In this document: piece by piece, positions 43,363 to 52,352 of the stretch
Layout of the letters: every line of letters starts with the position of its first letter
Numbering within the stretch: the stretch's first letter is position 1
Assembly: GCF_022879575.1 (NCBI RefSeq)
Contig: NZ_CP084263.1
Coordinates: forward strand, 62,001-126,000
Origin: Caballeronia sp. SL2Y3
GTDB taxonomy: Bacteria > Pseudomonadota > Gammaproteobacteria > Burkholderiales > Burkholderiaceae
DNA length: 64,000 bases
Direction: 5' to 3'
The notes under the pieces: model-generated
The model's database searches: none
What the model was told of the DNA's origin: nothing
What the model saw: the letters and a program-made list of their open reading frames with translations, nothing else
Made by a program: the position numbers and the translations under genes

Positions 43363-44127
43363 ATGGACCTGCAACTGAAGGGCTTGAAAGCGATCGTGAC
43401 CGGCGGGACCAAGGGCATCGGTCTCGCGATCGCGCGGACGCTGGCTACCGAGGGCGCCGATGTGGCCATCTGCGCGCGCGACGAAGCGAGCGTCGCGGCG
43501 ACGGCGAGCGCGCTATCCGAACTGAGCGGCGCGCGGGCGTCGGGTGCCGCCGTCGATGTCTCCGATGGCGCCGCGCTGAAGGCGTGGGTCGAACGTGTCG
43601 GCGCGGAGTGGGGCGGGCTGGATATCGTCGTGGCCAACGTGAGCGCGCTTGCCATCGGCAACGACCTCGAATCGTGGCGCAAGGAGTTCGAAACCGATCT
43701 GCTCGGCACGGTCAATCTCGTCGATGCCGCCATGCCTTATCTCACCGCGAGCAAGGCGGCGTCGATCGTCGCCATATCGAGCGTGTCGGCTCGCGAGATC
43801 GACTTCGCGGCCGGACCTTATGGCGTCTTCAAGGCCGCAATCGTGCACTACATGCAGGGGCTCGCGAATCAACTCGCCTCGAAGGGCATTCGCGCGAACA
43901 CGGTCTCGCCGGGCAACGTGTACTTCGAAGGCGGCGTGTGGGACTGGATCGAGCATAACGATCCGACGCTGTTCGAGCGGGCGCTGGCGTTGAATCCGAC
44001 CGGTCGCATGGCGAGGCCGCAGGAGATCGCCAATGCAGTGGCGTTCGTCGCCAGTCCGGCAGCGAGCTTCGTGAGCGGCGCGAACATCGTCGTCGACGGC
44101 GCGCTCACACGCGGCGTACAACTCTGA
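43363..44127 (+). CDS. Short-chain dehydrogenase/reductase
   Basis: This 254-residue SDR has the nucleotide loop TGGTKGIGLAIA (residues 12-23), the NVSA-type motif (VVANVSAL), Ser in AISSVSAREID, and the catalytic Y-x3-K in GPYGVFKAA. It lies in the amide operon between amiR and an amidase, so it may act on an alcohol or keto group of an amide or its acid. The substrate is unknown. Confidence 0.88.
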   Translation: MDLQLKGLKAIVTGGTKGIGLAIARTLATEGADVAICARDEASVAATASALSELSGARASGAAVDVSDGAALKAWVERVGAEWGGLDIVVANVSALAIGNDLESWRKEFETDLLGTVNLVDAAMPYLTASKAASIVAISSVSAREIDFAAGPYGVFKAAIVHYMQGLANQLASKGIRANTVSPGNVYFEGGVWDWIEHNDPTLFERALALNPTGRMARPQEIANAVAFVASPAASFVSGANIVVDGALTRGVQL

Positions 44128-44156
44128 CGAACGGAACAACTCAACGGGAGCATCGA

Positions 44157-45698
44157 ATGGAAAAACGCAGCGCAATCGACGTCGATCTCGCGACCCTCAC
44201 GGTCGATGCCGTGCAGGACGGATTCAGCACCGGCCGGTTCACCGCGGAAGAACTGGCGCGCGCCTGCTTCGACTGGATCGAACGTCATAACGACAGGTAT
44301 AACGCGCTGATCTTCCTGAATCCCTCCGCGATCGACGATGCGCGCAGGATCGATGAGCGGCGCGCCGCCGGCGAAGCATTGGGGCCGCTCGCGGGCGTGC
44401 CGGTCGTCATCAAGGACCCGATGGACATGGTCGGCTTTCCGACCACGGCGGGATGGTCGAAGCTGTACAGCAAGACGGGCGGCATCGACCTGATGCCCGA
44501 GCGCGACGCGCCGGTTGTCGCGCGCATGCGCCGCGCGGGCGCGGTGCTGCTCGGCAAGACGAACGTACCGATTCTGAGCCACACCGGATCGCATGCGAAC
44601 GATAGCTGGGCGGGCCCGACGATCAACGTCGCGATGCCCGACCGCGTGCCGGGCGGCAGCAGCGCGGGAACGGCGGCGGCGGTGGCCTCGGGCATGGCGG
44701 TGCTCGGACTCGCCGAGGAGACCGGCGGGTCCATCCAGAACCCCGCATCGGCGCAGGACCTCGTCGGCATCAAGCCGACGATTGGGCTCGTGCCGAACGC
44801 GGGCGTGATGCCCTTGTCGGGCAATCGCGATGTCGTCGGGCCGATCGCGCGCAACGTGAGAGATGCGGCGCTGTGTCTCGACGTGATCGCCGGTTACACG
44901 AGCGAAGACCCGAAGACGCTCGCTGGCGTCGGCCGGCAGCCAGAAGGCGGCTATGCGTCGGCGCTCGACCGTGATGCGCTGCGGGGCAAGCGCATCGGTC
45001 TCTATGGTCCCGGGTGGCGCGACCAGCCGCTTTCGGACGAGGCCGCCGCGCTGTACGAGCGCGTGAAGGGCGAACTGGCATCGCTCGGCGCGACGCTGAT
45101 CGACGATCCTTTTCAAGGCTCCGGCTTTGCCGAACTGCGCAGGACGACCCCGCCGCTGCGCAATTTCGACGCGCGCGGTCTCGAATCCATCCCCTACGAC
45201 GTCGAGAAGTATCTGGAGCGTCTCGGTAAGCACGCGTCGATCAAGAGCTTCGCGGAATTCGCGGAGGCCACGAAAGACGAAGACGCTTTCGCACCGAACG
45301 GCGTGTTGAACTTCATGCACAGCCTGGCGGATTTCGAGGCCGCGCTGGCGAATCCGTCGCTGCCGCCGGAGATGCCCGAATTCATCGAACTGAAGGCGCG
45401 TTATCTGCGCATCTTCGAGCGCGTGTTCGACGAGCAGCGGCTCGATGCCCTCGTCTTTCCGCAGATGAGGTGCGAGCTTCCGCCGTTGCACGGAAAGGAC
45501 ACCATCCAGGAGACGACGGTGGGAGAGATCAACATCGCGGGCCTGCCGGGCATCGCGGTGCCTGCGGGTTACTACGCGTCGGGCTCGCCGTTCGGGCTTA
45601 TTTTCGTGGGTCGCCAGTGGGACGAAGCGGCGCTGCTGGGCCTCGCGTACGCCTATGAGCATGGCGCGGGCAGGCGGAAGACGGCAATGCTTACCTGA
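44157..45698 (+). CDS. Amidase (amidase signature family)
   Basis: This 513-residue enzyme has the Ser-cisSer-Lys triad: K86 (PVVIKDPMD), S168 (PGGSSAGTAAAV) and nucleophile S192 (ETGGSIQNPAS). Such enzymes hydrolyse amides to acid plus ammonia. As the last gene of the amide locus it probably handles larger amides than the FmdA-type enzyme. GGGAG precedes the ATG. Confidence 0.92.
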   Translation: MEKRSAIDVDLATLTVDAVQDGFSTGRFTAEELARACFDWIERHNDRYNALIFLNPSAIDDARRIDERRAAGEALGPLAGVPVVIKDPMDMVGFPTTAGWSKLYSKTGGIDLMPERDAPVVARMRRAGAVLLGKTNVPILSHTGSHANDSWAGPTINVAMPDRVPGGSSAGTAAAVASGMAVLGLAEETGGSIQNPASAQDLVGIKPTIGLVPNAGVMPLSGNRDVVGPIARNVRDAALCLDVIAGYTSEDPKTLAGVGRQPEGGYASALDRDALRGKRIGLYGPGWRDQPLSDEAAALYERVKGELASLGATLIDDPFQGSGFAELRRTTPPLRNFDARGLESIPYDVEKYLERLGKHASIKSFAEFAEATKDEDAFAPNGVLNFMHSLADFEAALANPSLPPEMPEFIELKARYLRIFERVFDEQRLDALVFPQMRCELPPLHGKDTIQETTVGEINIAGLPGIAVPAGYYASGSPFGLIFVGRQWDEAALLGLAYAYEHGAGRRKTAMLT

Positions 45699-46158
45699 GA
45701 CGCCTTTCGCGTTGCAGCGGCATTGCGGCGGGGGCTCGGCTGCGTGCTGTCGGCGTGCGCGTATGACATGGATGGTGCGCTGGAACCTGCGTGCACTAAG
45801 GGAACGAGATGGGCTTAACGCCGCCAGCTTAGTTGTGTGCGTCAAGTTGTGCAAAAGCCGGATGCCGGTGGTTTCAGTTGATCCTTCTGTGCTGCGTGCG
45901 GCGCGAAGAGCGTAGCCCGCAGCGCCGAAACGCGCGCGCTGTGCAGCAGCGCGCAACAACTCCTTCTTCTGATCGGCCAGCAAGGCCATGTTCAGATCAC
46001 GGCTGTCGTCCAGCCACGTTTCATGCGTTTCGCTACACAAGCCCTGGTCAGCCGAAGGCACGACGCATCGTTGGGAAAAATGCACACGCTGTGAAGCGCA
46101 AGTTGCATTGCGCGATGTGTTGATTTCCGGTGCACACTTTCACGAGCACCTAAGGCAT
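45699..46158. other. Gap downstream of the T6SS immunity genes
   Basis: These 460 bases hold no complete gene. Bases about 46110-46158 resemble those after the second DUF6708 copy (47380-47428), marking the end of the duplicated unit. On the minus strand a helical fragment can be read near 45900-46080 (ALLADQKKELLRAAAQRA); it may be the tail of a lost gene. Confidence 0.5.
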
Positions 46159-47130
46159 CTACGGTCGGATTCCTTTGCATGTCATCTCCACGGTTACCAG
46201 CGGTCTGGTTTCGCCTTCGAGCGCTTCGGGTGGTGGCGCCGAAGGGCAAATGCCGAAGATGCAGCATACGACCCACCAGCACAGTGAAACCGACATGGTG
46301 AGTGGGAACAGAACGGCCCAAAACGGAAGCAGCCAGCTCTTCTTTCCTTGGTGTTCGCCAGCCTCGCCGGTACGCCAAGGAACATAGTGCCGCCATGCCT
46401 CAAGTGGTGTGAGCACCACCTTGTGCAGAGGCAGCATCCACCAATTGGGCTCAGCCGGGATAGGAAGGCCTTCTGGACCATGAGCCATGAAGACTCGGAT
46501 GTATTCCCAAACCTGCGCCACGTATTCGATGCGTGGATCGGTTTGCGCATTGCTCATGATGCGAAACCACAGCATGCCGGGTGGTAAGCGCTTTTGCCAG
46601 AAGCGATGTGGTGGCAAGGGGTGAACACTTGGTAATAGCATTTCGAGCCGGAAGCGTGTAACGGCGCCAACGTTGCTCGCGTCTACGAATGAGTTGGGAG
46701 TCGCTTGCACGCCGTGCCAATCGGCTACGTATAGATGATGCCCTTCTTTAGCGTAGACACGTTGCGTGTGTCGATTGAAGTAGATATGCGACATCTTCAA
46801 CCGGCGTAGGTTAAGGGCCAGAAATGGACCAAAACAGACGATCGGAGCGGCATAGAGCAGAACGTTGAACAAAGCTTCGAACCAAGGATTAGGAGCCCCG
46901 AACTCTGTCGGGATTTTTGGCGAGGTCCATTGCAGCCAGAATGCGAACGGTATCCAGCCAACAATCGTAACCGAATACATGAGTGCCATCAGGACAGATA
47001 CTTCGAGAAACGGGCGCCGCAGGCAAAGCACCTGTTGTCCCATACCGATGAACTGGTCGCCAATGCGAGGAGATGCGCCGGTGGCTGCAGACTGCGGCGT
47101 CCATACTGTTTGAGGATTTGCCATGTGCAT
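46159..47130 (-). CDS. DUF6708-like membrane protein, putative T6SS immunity (copy A)
   Basis: The protein has 323 residues with two hydrophobic segments near residues 44-68 and 86-107, a soluble central domain, and another pair near 265-290. It resembles DUF6708 proteins found next to VasX-type toxins. It is almost identical to copy B (47429-48385) except residues about 59-107. The start is the ATG at 47130; in copy A the TTG that could start copy B further upstream is TTA. Immunity to the adjacent membrane toxin is inferred from position and membrane location. Confidence 0.75.
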   Translation of the reverse strand: MHMANPQTVWTPQSAATGASPRIGDQFIGMGQQVLCLRRPFLEVSVLMALMYSVTIVGWIPFAFWLQWTSPKIPTEFGAPNPWFEALFNVLLYAAPIVCFGPFLALNLRRLKMSHIYFNRHTQRVYAKEGHHLYVADWHGVQATPNSFVDASNVGAVTRFRLEMLLPSVHPLPPHRFWQKRLPPGMLWFRIMSNAQTDPRIEYVAQVWEYIRVFMAHGPEGLPIPAEPNWWMLPLHKVVLTPLEAWRHYVPWRTGEAGEHQGKKSWLLPFWAVLFPLTMSVSLCWWVVCCIFGICPSAPPPEALEGETRPLVTVEMTCKGIRP

Positions 47131-47384
47131 ACTCTTGCTTAACCACCGAGCACGAAGCTTGCGGTGACTTCTGCGGCTTCGCTCAAGCCCTGATTGGGGT
47201 GATAGCTCAGGCTAAGCTGAAGGTTTTTATCGCCTAGTGGCGCCATCCGGGGCCGGGTACCCAGTCAGCCGCGTAAAAGCAACACTGCTTAGAAAGGTTT
47301 GCGCGGCCAAACGGAAGCCCACGCCCGGCAGACGATTTGCCAGCGTGGTAATGGCCGTCACGTAGATCGCCCGTACGCTAACCT
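47131..47384 (-). pseudogene. Remnant of a duplicated VasX-like toxin gene
   Basis: Bases 47147-47250 match the last part of the intact toxin gene (48398-48505), and 47251-47384 match an internal part (about 49169-49302), with about 660 bases missing between. The stop codon is kept but is TAA instead of TGA. It sits upstream of immunity copy A just as the intact toxin sits upstream of copy B, so it is the leftover of a duplicated toxin-immunity pair. Confidence 0.9.
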
Positions 47385-47428
47385 ATGTATTGATTCCCGG
47401 CGCACACTCTCACGATTACCTATGGCAT

Positions 47429-48385
47429 CTATGGTCGGATTCCTTTGCACGCCATCTCCACGGTTACCAGCGGTCTGGTTTCGCCTTCGAGCGCTTCGGG
47501 TGGTGGCGCCGAAGGGCAAATGCCGAAGATGCAGCATACGACCCACCAGCAAAGTGAAACCGACATGGTGAGTGGGAACAGAACGGCCCAGAACGGAAGC
47601 AGCCAGATCTTCTTCCCTTGGTGTTCGCCAGCCTCGCCGGTACGCCAAGGAACATAGTGCCGCCATGCCTCAAGTGGCGTGAGCACCACCTTGTGCAGAG
47701 GCAGCATCCACCAATTGGGCTCAGCCGGGATAGGAAGGCCTTCTGGACCATGAGCCATGAAGACTCGGATGTATTCCCAAACCTGCGCCACATATTCGAT
47801 GCGTGGATCGGTTTGCGCATTGCTCATGATGCGAATCCACAGCATGCCGGGTGGTAAGCGCTTTTGCCAGAAGCGACGTGGCGGTAAGGGGTGGACACTT
47901 GGTATTAGCATTTCGAGCCGGAAGCGTGTAACGGCGCCCACGTTGCTCGCGTCTACGAATGAGTTGGGAGTCGCTTGCACGCCGTGCCAGTCGGCTTCGT
48001 ATAGATGATGCCCTTCTTTAGCATAGACACGTTGCGTGTGTCGATTGAAGTAGATATGGGACATTCTCAGCCGACGTAAATTTACGGCAAGAAAAAGAGC
48101 GGTACCTGCAATCAAGAAAAGAAAGGGAAGGCAATTTAGCCAGATGTCAGCCGTTTGGCTACTCGGATCGGCAATTGATGAGAACGACATCCAAAGCACG
48201 AAGCAAAGTGAGCCAACAATCGTGACAGAATACATGAGTGCCATCAGGACAGATACTTCGAGAAACGGGCGCCGCAGGCAAAGCACCTGTTGTCCCATAC
48301 CGATGAACTGGTCGCCAATGCGAGGAGATGCGCCGGTGGCTGCAGACTGCGGCGTCCATACTGTTTGAGGATTTGCCATGTGCAT
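47429..48385 (-). CDS. DUF6708-like membrane protein, putative T6SS immunity (copy B)
   Basis: The protein has 318 residues from the ATG at 48385. A TTG at 48397 overlapping the toxin stop is possible but not conserved in copy A. Residues 1-58 are identical to copy A and residues after about 108 differ at only a few positions (for example HLYE for HLYV, EMLI for EMLL). The segment between (SLCFVLWMSFSSIADPSSQT onward) is unrelated and includes half of a membrane segment, an exposed loop and part of the next. It directly follows the intact toxin and is its likely immunity partner. Confidence 0.78.
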   Translation of the reverse strand: MHMANPQTVWTPQSAATGASPRIGDQFIGMGQQVLCLRRPFLEVSVLMALMYSVTIVGSLCFVLWMSFSSIADPSSQTADIWLNCLPFLFLIAGTALFLAVNLRRLRMSHIYFNRHTQRVYAKEGHHLYEADWHGVQATPNSFVDASNVGAVTRFRLEMLIPSVHPLPPRRFWQKRLPPGMLWIRIMSNAQTDPRIEYVAQVWEYIRVFMAHGPEGLPIPAEPNWWMLPLHKVVLTPLEAWRHYVPWRTGEAGEHQGKKIWLLPFWAVLFPLTMSVSLCWWVVCCIFGICPSAPPPEALEGETRPLVTVEMACKGIRP

Positions 48386-48393
48386 ACTCTTGC

Positions 48394-51300
48394 TCAACCA
48401 CCGAGCACGAAGCTTGCGGTGACTTCTGCGGCTTCGCTCAAGCCTTGATTGGGGTGATAGCTCAGGCTGAGCTGAAGGTTTCTATCGCCTAGCGGCGCCA
48501 TCCGGGAATAGTGCACAAGTAATCCATGCGGCGTAATGCGTGTCTCGGCAACGGCGTTAGGATAGGTAGCACGAGGGATTCGTTCGCCAGGTCTGGGCGG
48601 CACGCTTAAGTCACCGTTCCACAGGCTTTGACCTAAGATGTATCCGGGTAGTAGCACAGTGAATTCAGCAGTATTGTTTTCGAACCAATGTCCTTGCCAA
48701 GCGGAATCTACGCCCTCCCAGCCTAACTGTTTGGCAGCGTCCGAGTTGAGCAATACAGGACCGTAGTAGGCTTGATACCATCCTTGCAATTCGTCACCGA
48801 GATCCTTGAATGCTTTGGGGCGATGATCCACCTCGTTCTTGCTATTGTCGTCTCCCATGCGGTTACCGAAGATGCCGCATGTAACCCATAGCTCCATTGG
48901 GCGATTGCTTGCCGAATCCGCTTGTGCATAGAGCCATAAGGCCCCGGCGATAAGTGCTGCGCCGACCAGGATGACGACAGCCGCAGCCCAGCCCACTACT
49001 GGAATAATGGAAACGCCTCCGGCAAGGGCGATACTACCTTCGAGTACCGCAACTCCGCCTAAGAACATTGTGGCTCCACCCCAATATGTATAGCGTGATG
49101 CTTCTTTGTTCCCAGCGTTGCTGAGTCGTAGGCCCTTCTGAATGTCTGTGAGTAACCCAGCGAGAATCGCCGGGTACCCAGTCAACCGCGTAAAAGCAAC
49201 ACTGCTTAGGAAAGTTTGCGCGGCCAAACGGAAGCCCACGCCCGGCAGACGATTTGCCAGCGTGGTAATGGCCGTCACGTAAATCGCCCGTGCGCTAACC
49301 ATAGCGGCGCCAAGCGAGCCCAGCGTAGCAAACATAGCTGAGGCAAGGTTCGTTGCGTTCTCGCTACTGTAATTTGTGGTGATGTCTTTGAACGCGCTCG
49401 CCAAGTTGAGCCAGTTGAAGTACAACGCGCCGAAATTCAGGGCACTCACAGCACCTGTCTTGCTAAATCCAGCCAAAGTCGGCCGAACTATAAGCGTCTT
49501 GGTCTCCGCCACAGTGACCGTTCGAACACCGGTGTTCAACTGTACGGCCTTCTGGCTCTCGATTACCCGAACCATACCAGTGTCGATTAGTCCTTGTACT
49601 TCACTTGTGAATTTGGCTTCAGCTGCAGGCAGCGCGTCGGTCACACGATAACGCGCTCCCAGCAACCCCATGATCTCCTCCATATTCGCTTCACGCGCGG
49701 CAGCCTCGACGTTTTGACGCAGATTGCGACTTTTGTCCCAGCGAGTCTTGCCGTTCAGCCTTTTCATGAAGACTTTGCTGGTGGTTTCTGCAAGTAAGTC
49801 TGTAGCCCCTTTAACGTCCTCGAATTTTCCGCCCAGTTCATTGATCACTGCGGCACTGGCACCCAGCAGGGTTCCTTTAACGTCGTTTTTGCCCTTAAGC
49901 TCCTCAACAGCCTGTCTGAATGGGTTGTATGCTGCCAATCCGACGTAAATGGGACTGGACTTATCATCCACCCAGGCTTGCAGACGCGTAAAGCGCGGGT
50001 CTTTCTCATCATCCAGAAGCAGACAATTGCCCATGTTGTGAAGGCATTGAGCAATGGTCAGCTCAAGTCCTTGGGATGAGCGCTTGTGATTGCGGTCATA
50101 AGATGAAAGTGCAGCGGCGAGGCTGTAAGGTTTTTCTAGATATTTCGCCTCGGCTGTGGCCAGCCACAGATCCTGATTCGCGCATGCTGCGGCGAGGCTC
50201 GCCAGCAACTGCTTAAGCTGTTGATCGGCCTTGTCGCGTTCCGCCAGGAATTTGTTGTACTCGGGCACGTTCATGCGTTTGGCAAAGCGCTCTCCATCTG
50301 GCGAGAGGGACTCATTTGTAAGAATCGAAAACTCAATTTGGCTATCCGTAGGGACGTTATGGCCGTGGGATTGGGTGCGGTACCGCTCGCTTAGCATTTT
50401 GGTAAATGCATCCGGGTTTCGGCTACTTGGCGAGCTTCCGCCTTTGTACATTCCGCTTAGCACCTGCTCAAGCAGCATAGCTACGACGCATTTACGATGG
50501 AAGTCGGCGCTGGCGGGCTGAACCCGCTCGACGTCCAGTCGCATGCACACAGGTAGCTCACTGGCTGGGGAAGCGCCGCTTGCATTAGACGATTCTTTCG
50601 CGGCGGATGCCAAAAGTGAATTTTTCAGATCTAGGGCTTGGTGCTGAAGCGCAGCGATCGTGAGACCTAGCTCTTGAGTCAGCCCCTCGGCGTCATAAAG
50701 TGCGACAACCGCAGGCACGCGGGGTTGGGTATATGGATAGGCTGCGGCTTGAGCCAGGACTGCCCCCAGGGGTAAGTCATCTTTACTGAAGCACGCGCTC
50801 CAGGCCAACGGAACGCGCTGCTGCTTAGGCTTATAGTCTTCTACCCAAGTGCTTAGCGCCGTGGCAGGCAAAACATGCTTCTGGCTAGACGGCTTTTTCT
50901 CGCCACTGGTCAGCTCCTGGACGTCCAGCGGTTGCATAAGTCGTTGTCGAAATGCTCTGCTGCTGATCACCTTCGCAGTGGTGGCGTTTGTCCACAGATG
51001 CGTGCAGTAGCCGATCCACACTTCCTTAGCAAGGGTTGGGCAAGTTTCTACCCAAACGTTGGAGACAGTTTTACCGGTGAGATACTTATCGGGTCTATCG
51101 TAATCTTCCAAGCCTGAGTACTTGAGTTCGATATATTTGCCGTTGCCATCGTACTCATGGATCGTTAGCTTCTCGCGCTGTGAACCTTTCATGTAGACGT
51201 AGACATACCCGGGGCGTAATGCGCGCAGCGTATAGGTGGCTTCCTTGAGCGCCGGTAAGCTTTGATCCAAGGTAAATCCTGAGTCGGCGTAAGCATATGC

Positions 51301-51402
51301 TTTAGCTCCCGACTTAGCCGGAAGAACCGCGTATCGCACGGGAACGACGGGAATGCGCGAGCTGCATGCGAGCGAGGAGCTCGTGATGTTTGGATCGGTC
51401 AT
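48394..51402 (-). CDS. VasX-like T6SS membrane toxin
   Basis: The protein has 1002 residues. The N-terminus (RIPVVPVRYAVLPAKSG, then TYTLRALRPGYVYVYMKG) matches the VasX N-terminal region found in T6SS effectors. The middle is mainly soluble helix. Hydrophobic segments cluster near residues 690-750 and 775-835 (VAVLEGSIALAGGVSIIPVV, then AAAVVILVGAALIAGALWL), as in colicin-like pore formers. The start overlaps the adaptor stop (ATGA). It is probably loaded on the nearby VgrG by the DUF4123 protein and delivered into a rival's envelope. Its base composition is visibly lower in GC than the flanking regions. Confidence 0.85.
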   Translation of the reverse strand: MTDPNITSSSLACSSRIPVVPVRYAVLPAKSGAKAYAYADSGFTLDQSLPALKEATYTLRALRPGYVYVYMKGSQREKLTIHEYDGNGKYIELKYSGLEDYDRPDKYLTGKTVSNVWVETCPTLAKEVWIGYCTHLWTNATTAKVISSRAFRQRLMQPLDVQELTSGEKKPSSQKHVLPATALSTWVEDYKPKQQRVPLAWSACFSKDDLPLGAVLAQAAAYPYTQPRVPAVVALYDAEGLTQELGLTIAALQHQALDLKNSLLASAAKESSNASGASPASELPVCMRLDVERVQPASADFHRKCVVAMLLEQVLSGMYKGGSSPSSRNPDAFTKMLSERYRTQSHGHNVPTDSQIEFSILTNESLSPDGERFAKRMNVPEYNKFLAERDKADQQLKQLLASLAAACANQDLWLATAEAKYLEKPYSLAAALSSYDRNHKRSSQGLELTIAQCLHNMGNCLLLDDEKDPRFTRLQAWVDDKSSPIYVGLAAYNPFRQAVEELKGKNDVKGTLLGASAAVINELGGKFEDVKGATDLLAETTSKVFMKRLNGKTRWDKSRNLRQNVEAAAREANMEEIMGLLGARYRVTDALPAAEAKFTSEVQGLIDTGMVRVIESQKAVQLNTGVRTVTVAETKTLIVRPTLAGFSKTGAVSALNFGALYFNWLNLASAFKDITTNYSSENATNLASAMFATLGSLGAAMVSARAIYVTAITTLANRLPGVGFRLAAQTFLSSVAFTRLTGYPAILAGLLTDIQKGLRLSNAGNKEASRYTYWGGATMFLGGVAVLEGSIALAGGVSIIPVVGWAAAVVILVGAALIAGALWLYAQADSASNRPMELWVTCGIFGNRMGDDNSKNEVDHRPKAFKDLGDELQGWYQAYYGPVLLNSDAAKQLGWEGVDSAWQGHWFENNTAEFTVLLPGYILGQSLWNGDLSVPPRPGERIPRATYPNAVAETRITPHGLLVHYSRMAPLGDRNLQLSLSYHPNQGLSEAAEVTASFVLGG

Positions 51403-52352
51403 TGTTGCATATCCTTACTATTGGCGTAGGCGGATACCGCGCGCAGGCGTGCAGAAGGTGGCTCGCTGACATCATTTAGGAGGCGCTGCGCCTCGGGATC
51501 GCTCCGAAGATTGCCGTGACGTGCATGCAATAGGACATAACTGCGCATGTCATCTTCTGAGTAAATATCGATCTGGTTGGCTTGATCCAATGTGTGTTGC
51601 ACACTGTTTTGAAGATGGGCCAAACTGAACTCGGCGAAGTCAGGCAGCGCCTGTAACTCATTTGCGAGGGCGACTACGAAGTGCTCCTGTAAATTTCGGT
51701 TGAAGACTGATAGTTCGCGCGGACGCAGATGCAACCAGCCCGTAGACGTTTGCGCTGGCGCGGACGTGGTCTGCTCAACCCTATACCATTGATGGGCTGG
51801 CCCTAGGTTGTCACGCCACAGCAATTGCGTAATCGGTCCAAGCCAAGCATGGCGATGATCCGCATCGAGTGCGTTCAACCAAGCGGCGAGTTGACTGGGT
51901 CTGAGCGCAGACTGGGCAGCCCCCTGGTCGGGCATGACGATGCGCGCCAGGCTCTTCAGATGTCGGTGCAGCGTATCCATATCGCTTTGAGTACCGATCA
52001 TCAACACGCTATCAGCGGCGGCCCATGTTGTCTTTGCTTGTTCCAGAAACAGGACATCGTTCGTGACGTCGACCAACAGCGGGCCTCGCTCAGGATTTTC
52101 CGATGTCAGGTCTTCCAATAGCCAGCGTCGCATAGCCAACGGATTGACTGCGCGAACCAGATCGATGACGCTCGGCGCCCAGGCAGAATTTACACTCGAA
52201 TCGGGCGGTGATGGCCGATACGCCCAGCTTTCAAGCGCGCCAGTATGCAGCAACAAGTAGCGATACGGCGCGCACGGGAAATCACCAGGAGCGGAACCTT
52301 GACCCAGCTTTTCGGGCACTCCTGGAATCGACTCCACAATAGGCATCATCAT
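51399..52352 (-). CDS. DUF4123 T6SS effector adaptor
   Basis: The protein has 317 residues. The DUF4123 domain (about residues 30-160) contains YRYLLLHTGALESWAYR, GPLLVDVT, and the variable linker before LNALDADHRHAWLGPI. These chaperones link an effector to its cognate VgrG. The start is the ATG that overlaps the vgrG stop; an open frame 22 codons upstream lies in vgrG. Translational overlaps on both sides tie VgrG, adaptor and toxin. Confidence 0.87.
   Translation of the reverse strand: MMMPIVESIPGVPEKLGQGSAPGDFPCAPYRYLLLHTGALESWAYRPSPPDSSVNSAWAPSVIDLVRAVNPLAMRRWLLEDLTSENPERGPLLVDVTNDVLFLEQAKTTWAAADSVLMIGTQSDMDTLHRHLKSLARIVMPDQGAAQSALRPSQLAAWLNALDADHRHAWLGPITQLLWRDNLGPAHQWYRVEQTTSAPAQTSTGWLHLRPRELSVFNRNLQEHFVVALANELQALPDFAEFSLAHLQNSVQHTLDQANQIDIYSEDDMRSYVLLHARHGNLRSDPEAQRLLNDVSEPPSARLRAVSAYANSKDMQQ

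Noticed and set aside
48385-48397. TTG start of DUF6708 copy B overlapping the toxin stop
   Set aside because: The same codon is TTA in copy A, so the shared ATG further in is the more likely start in both.
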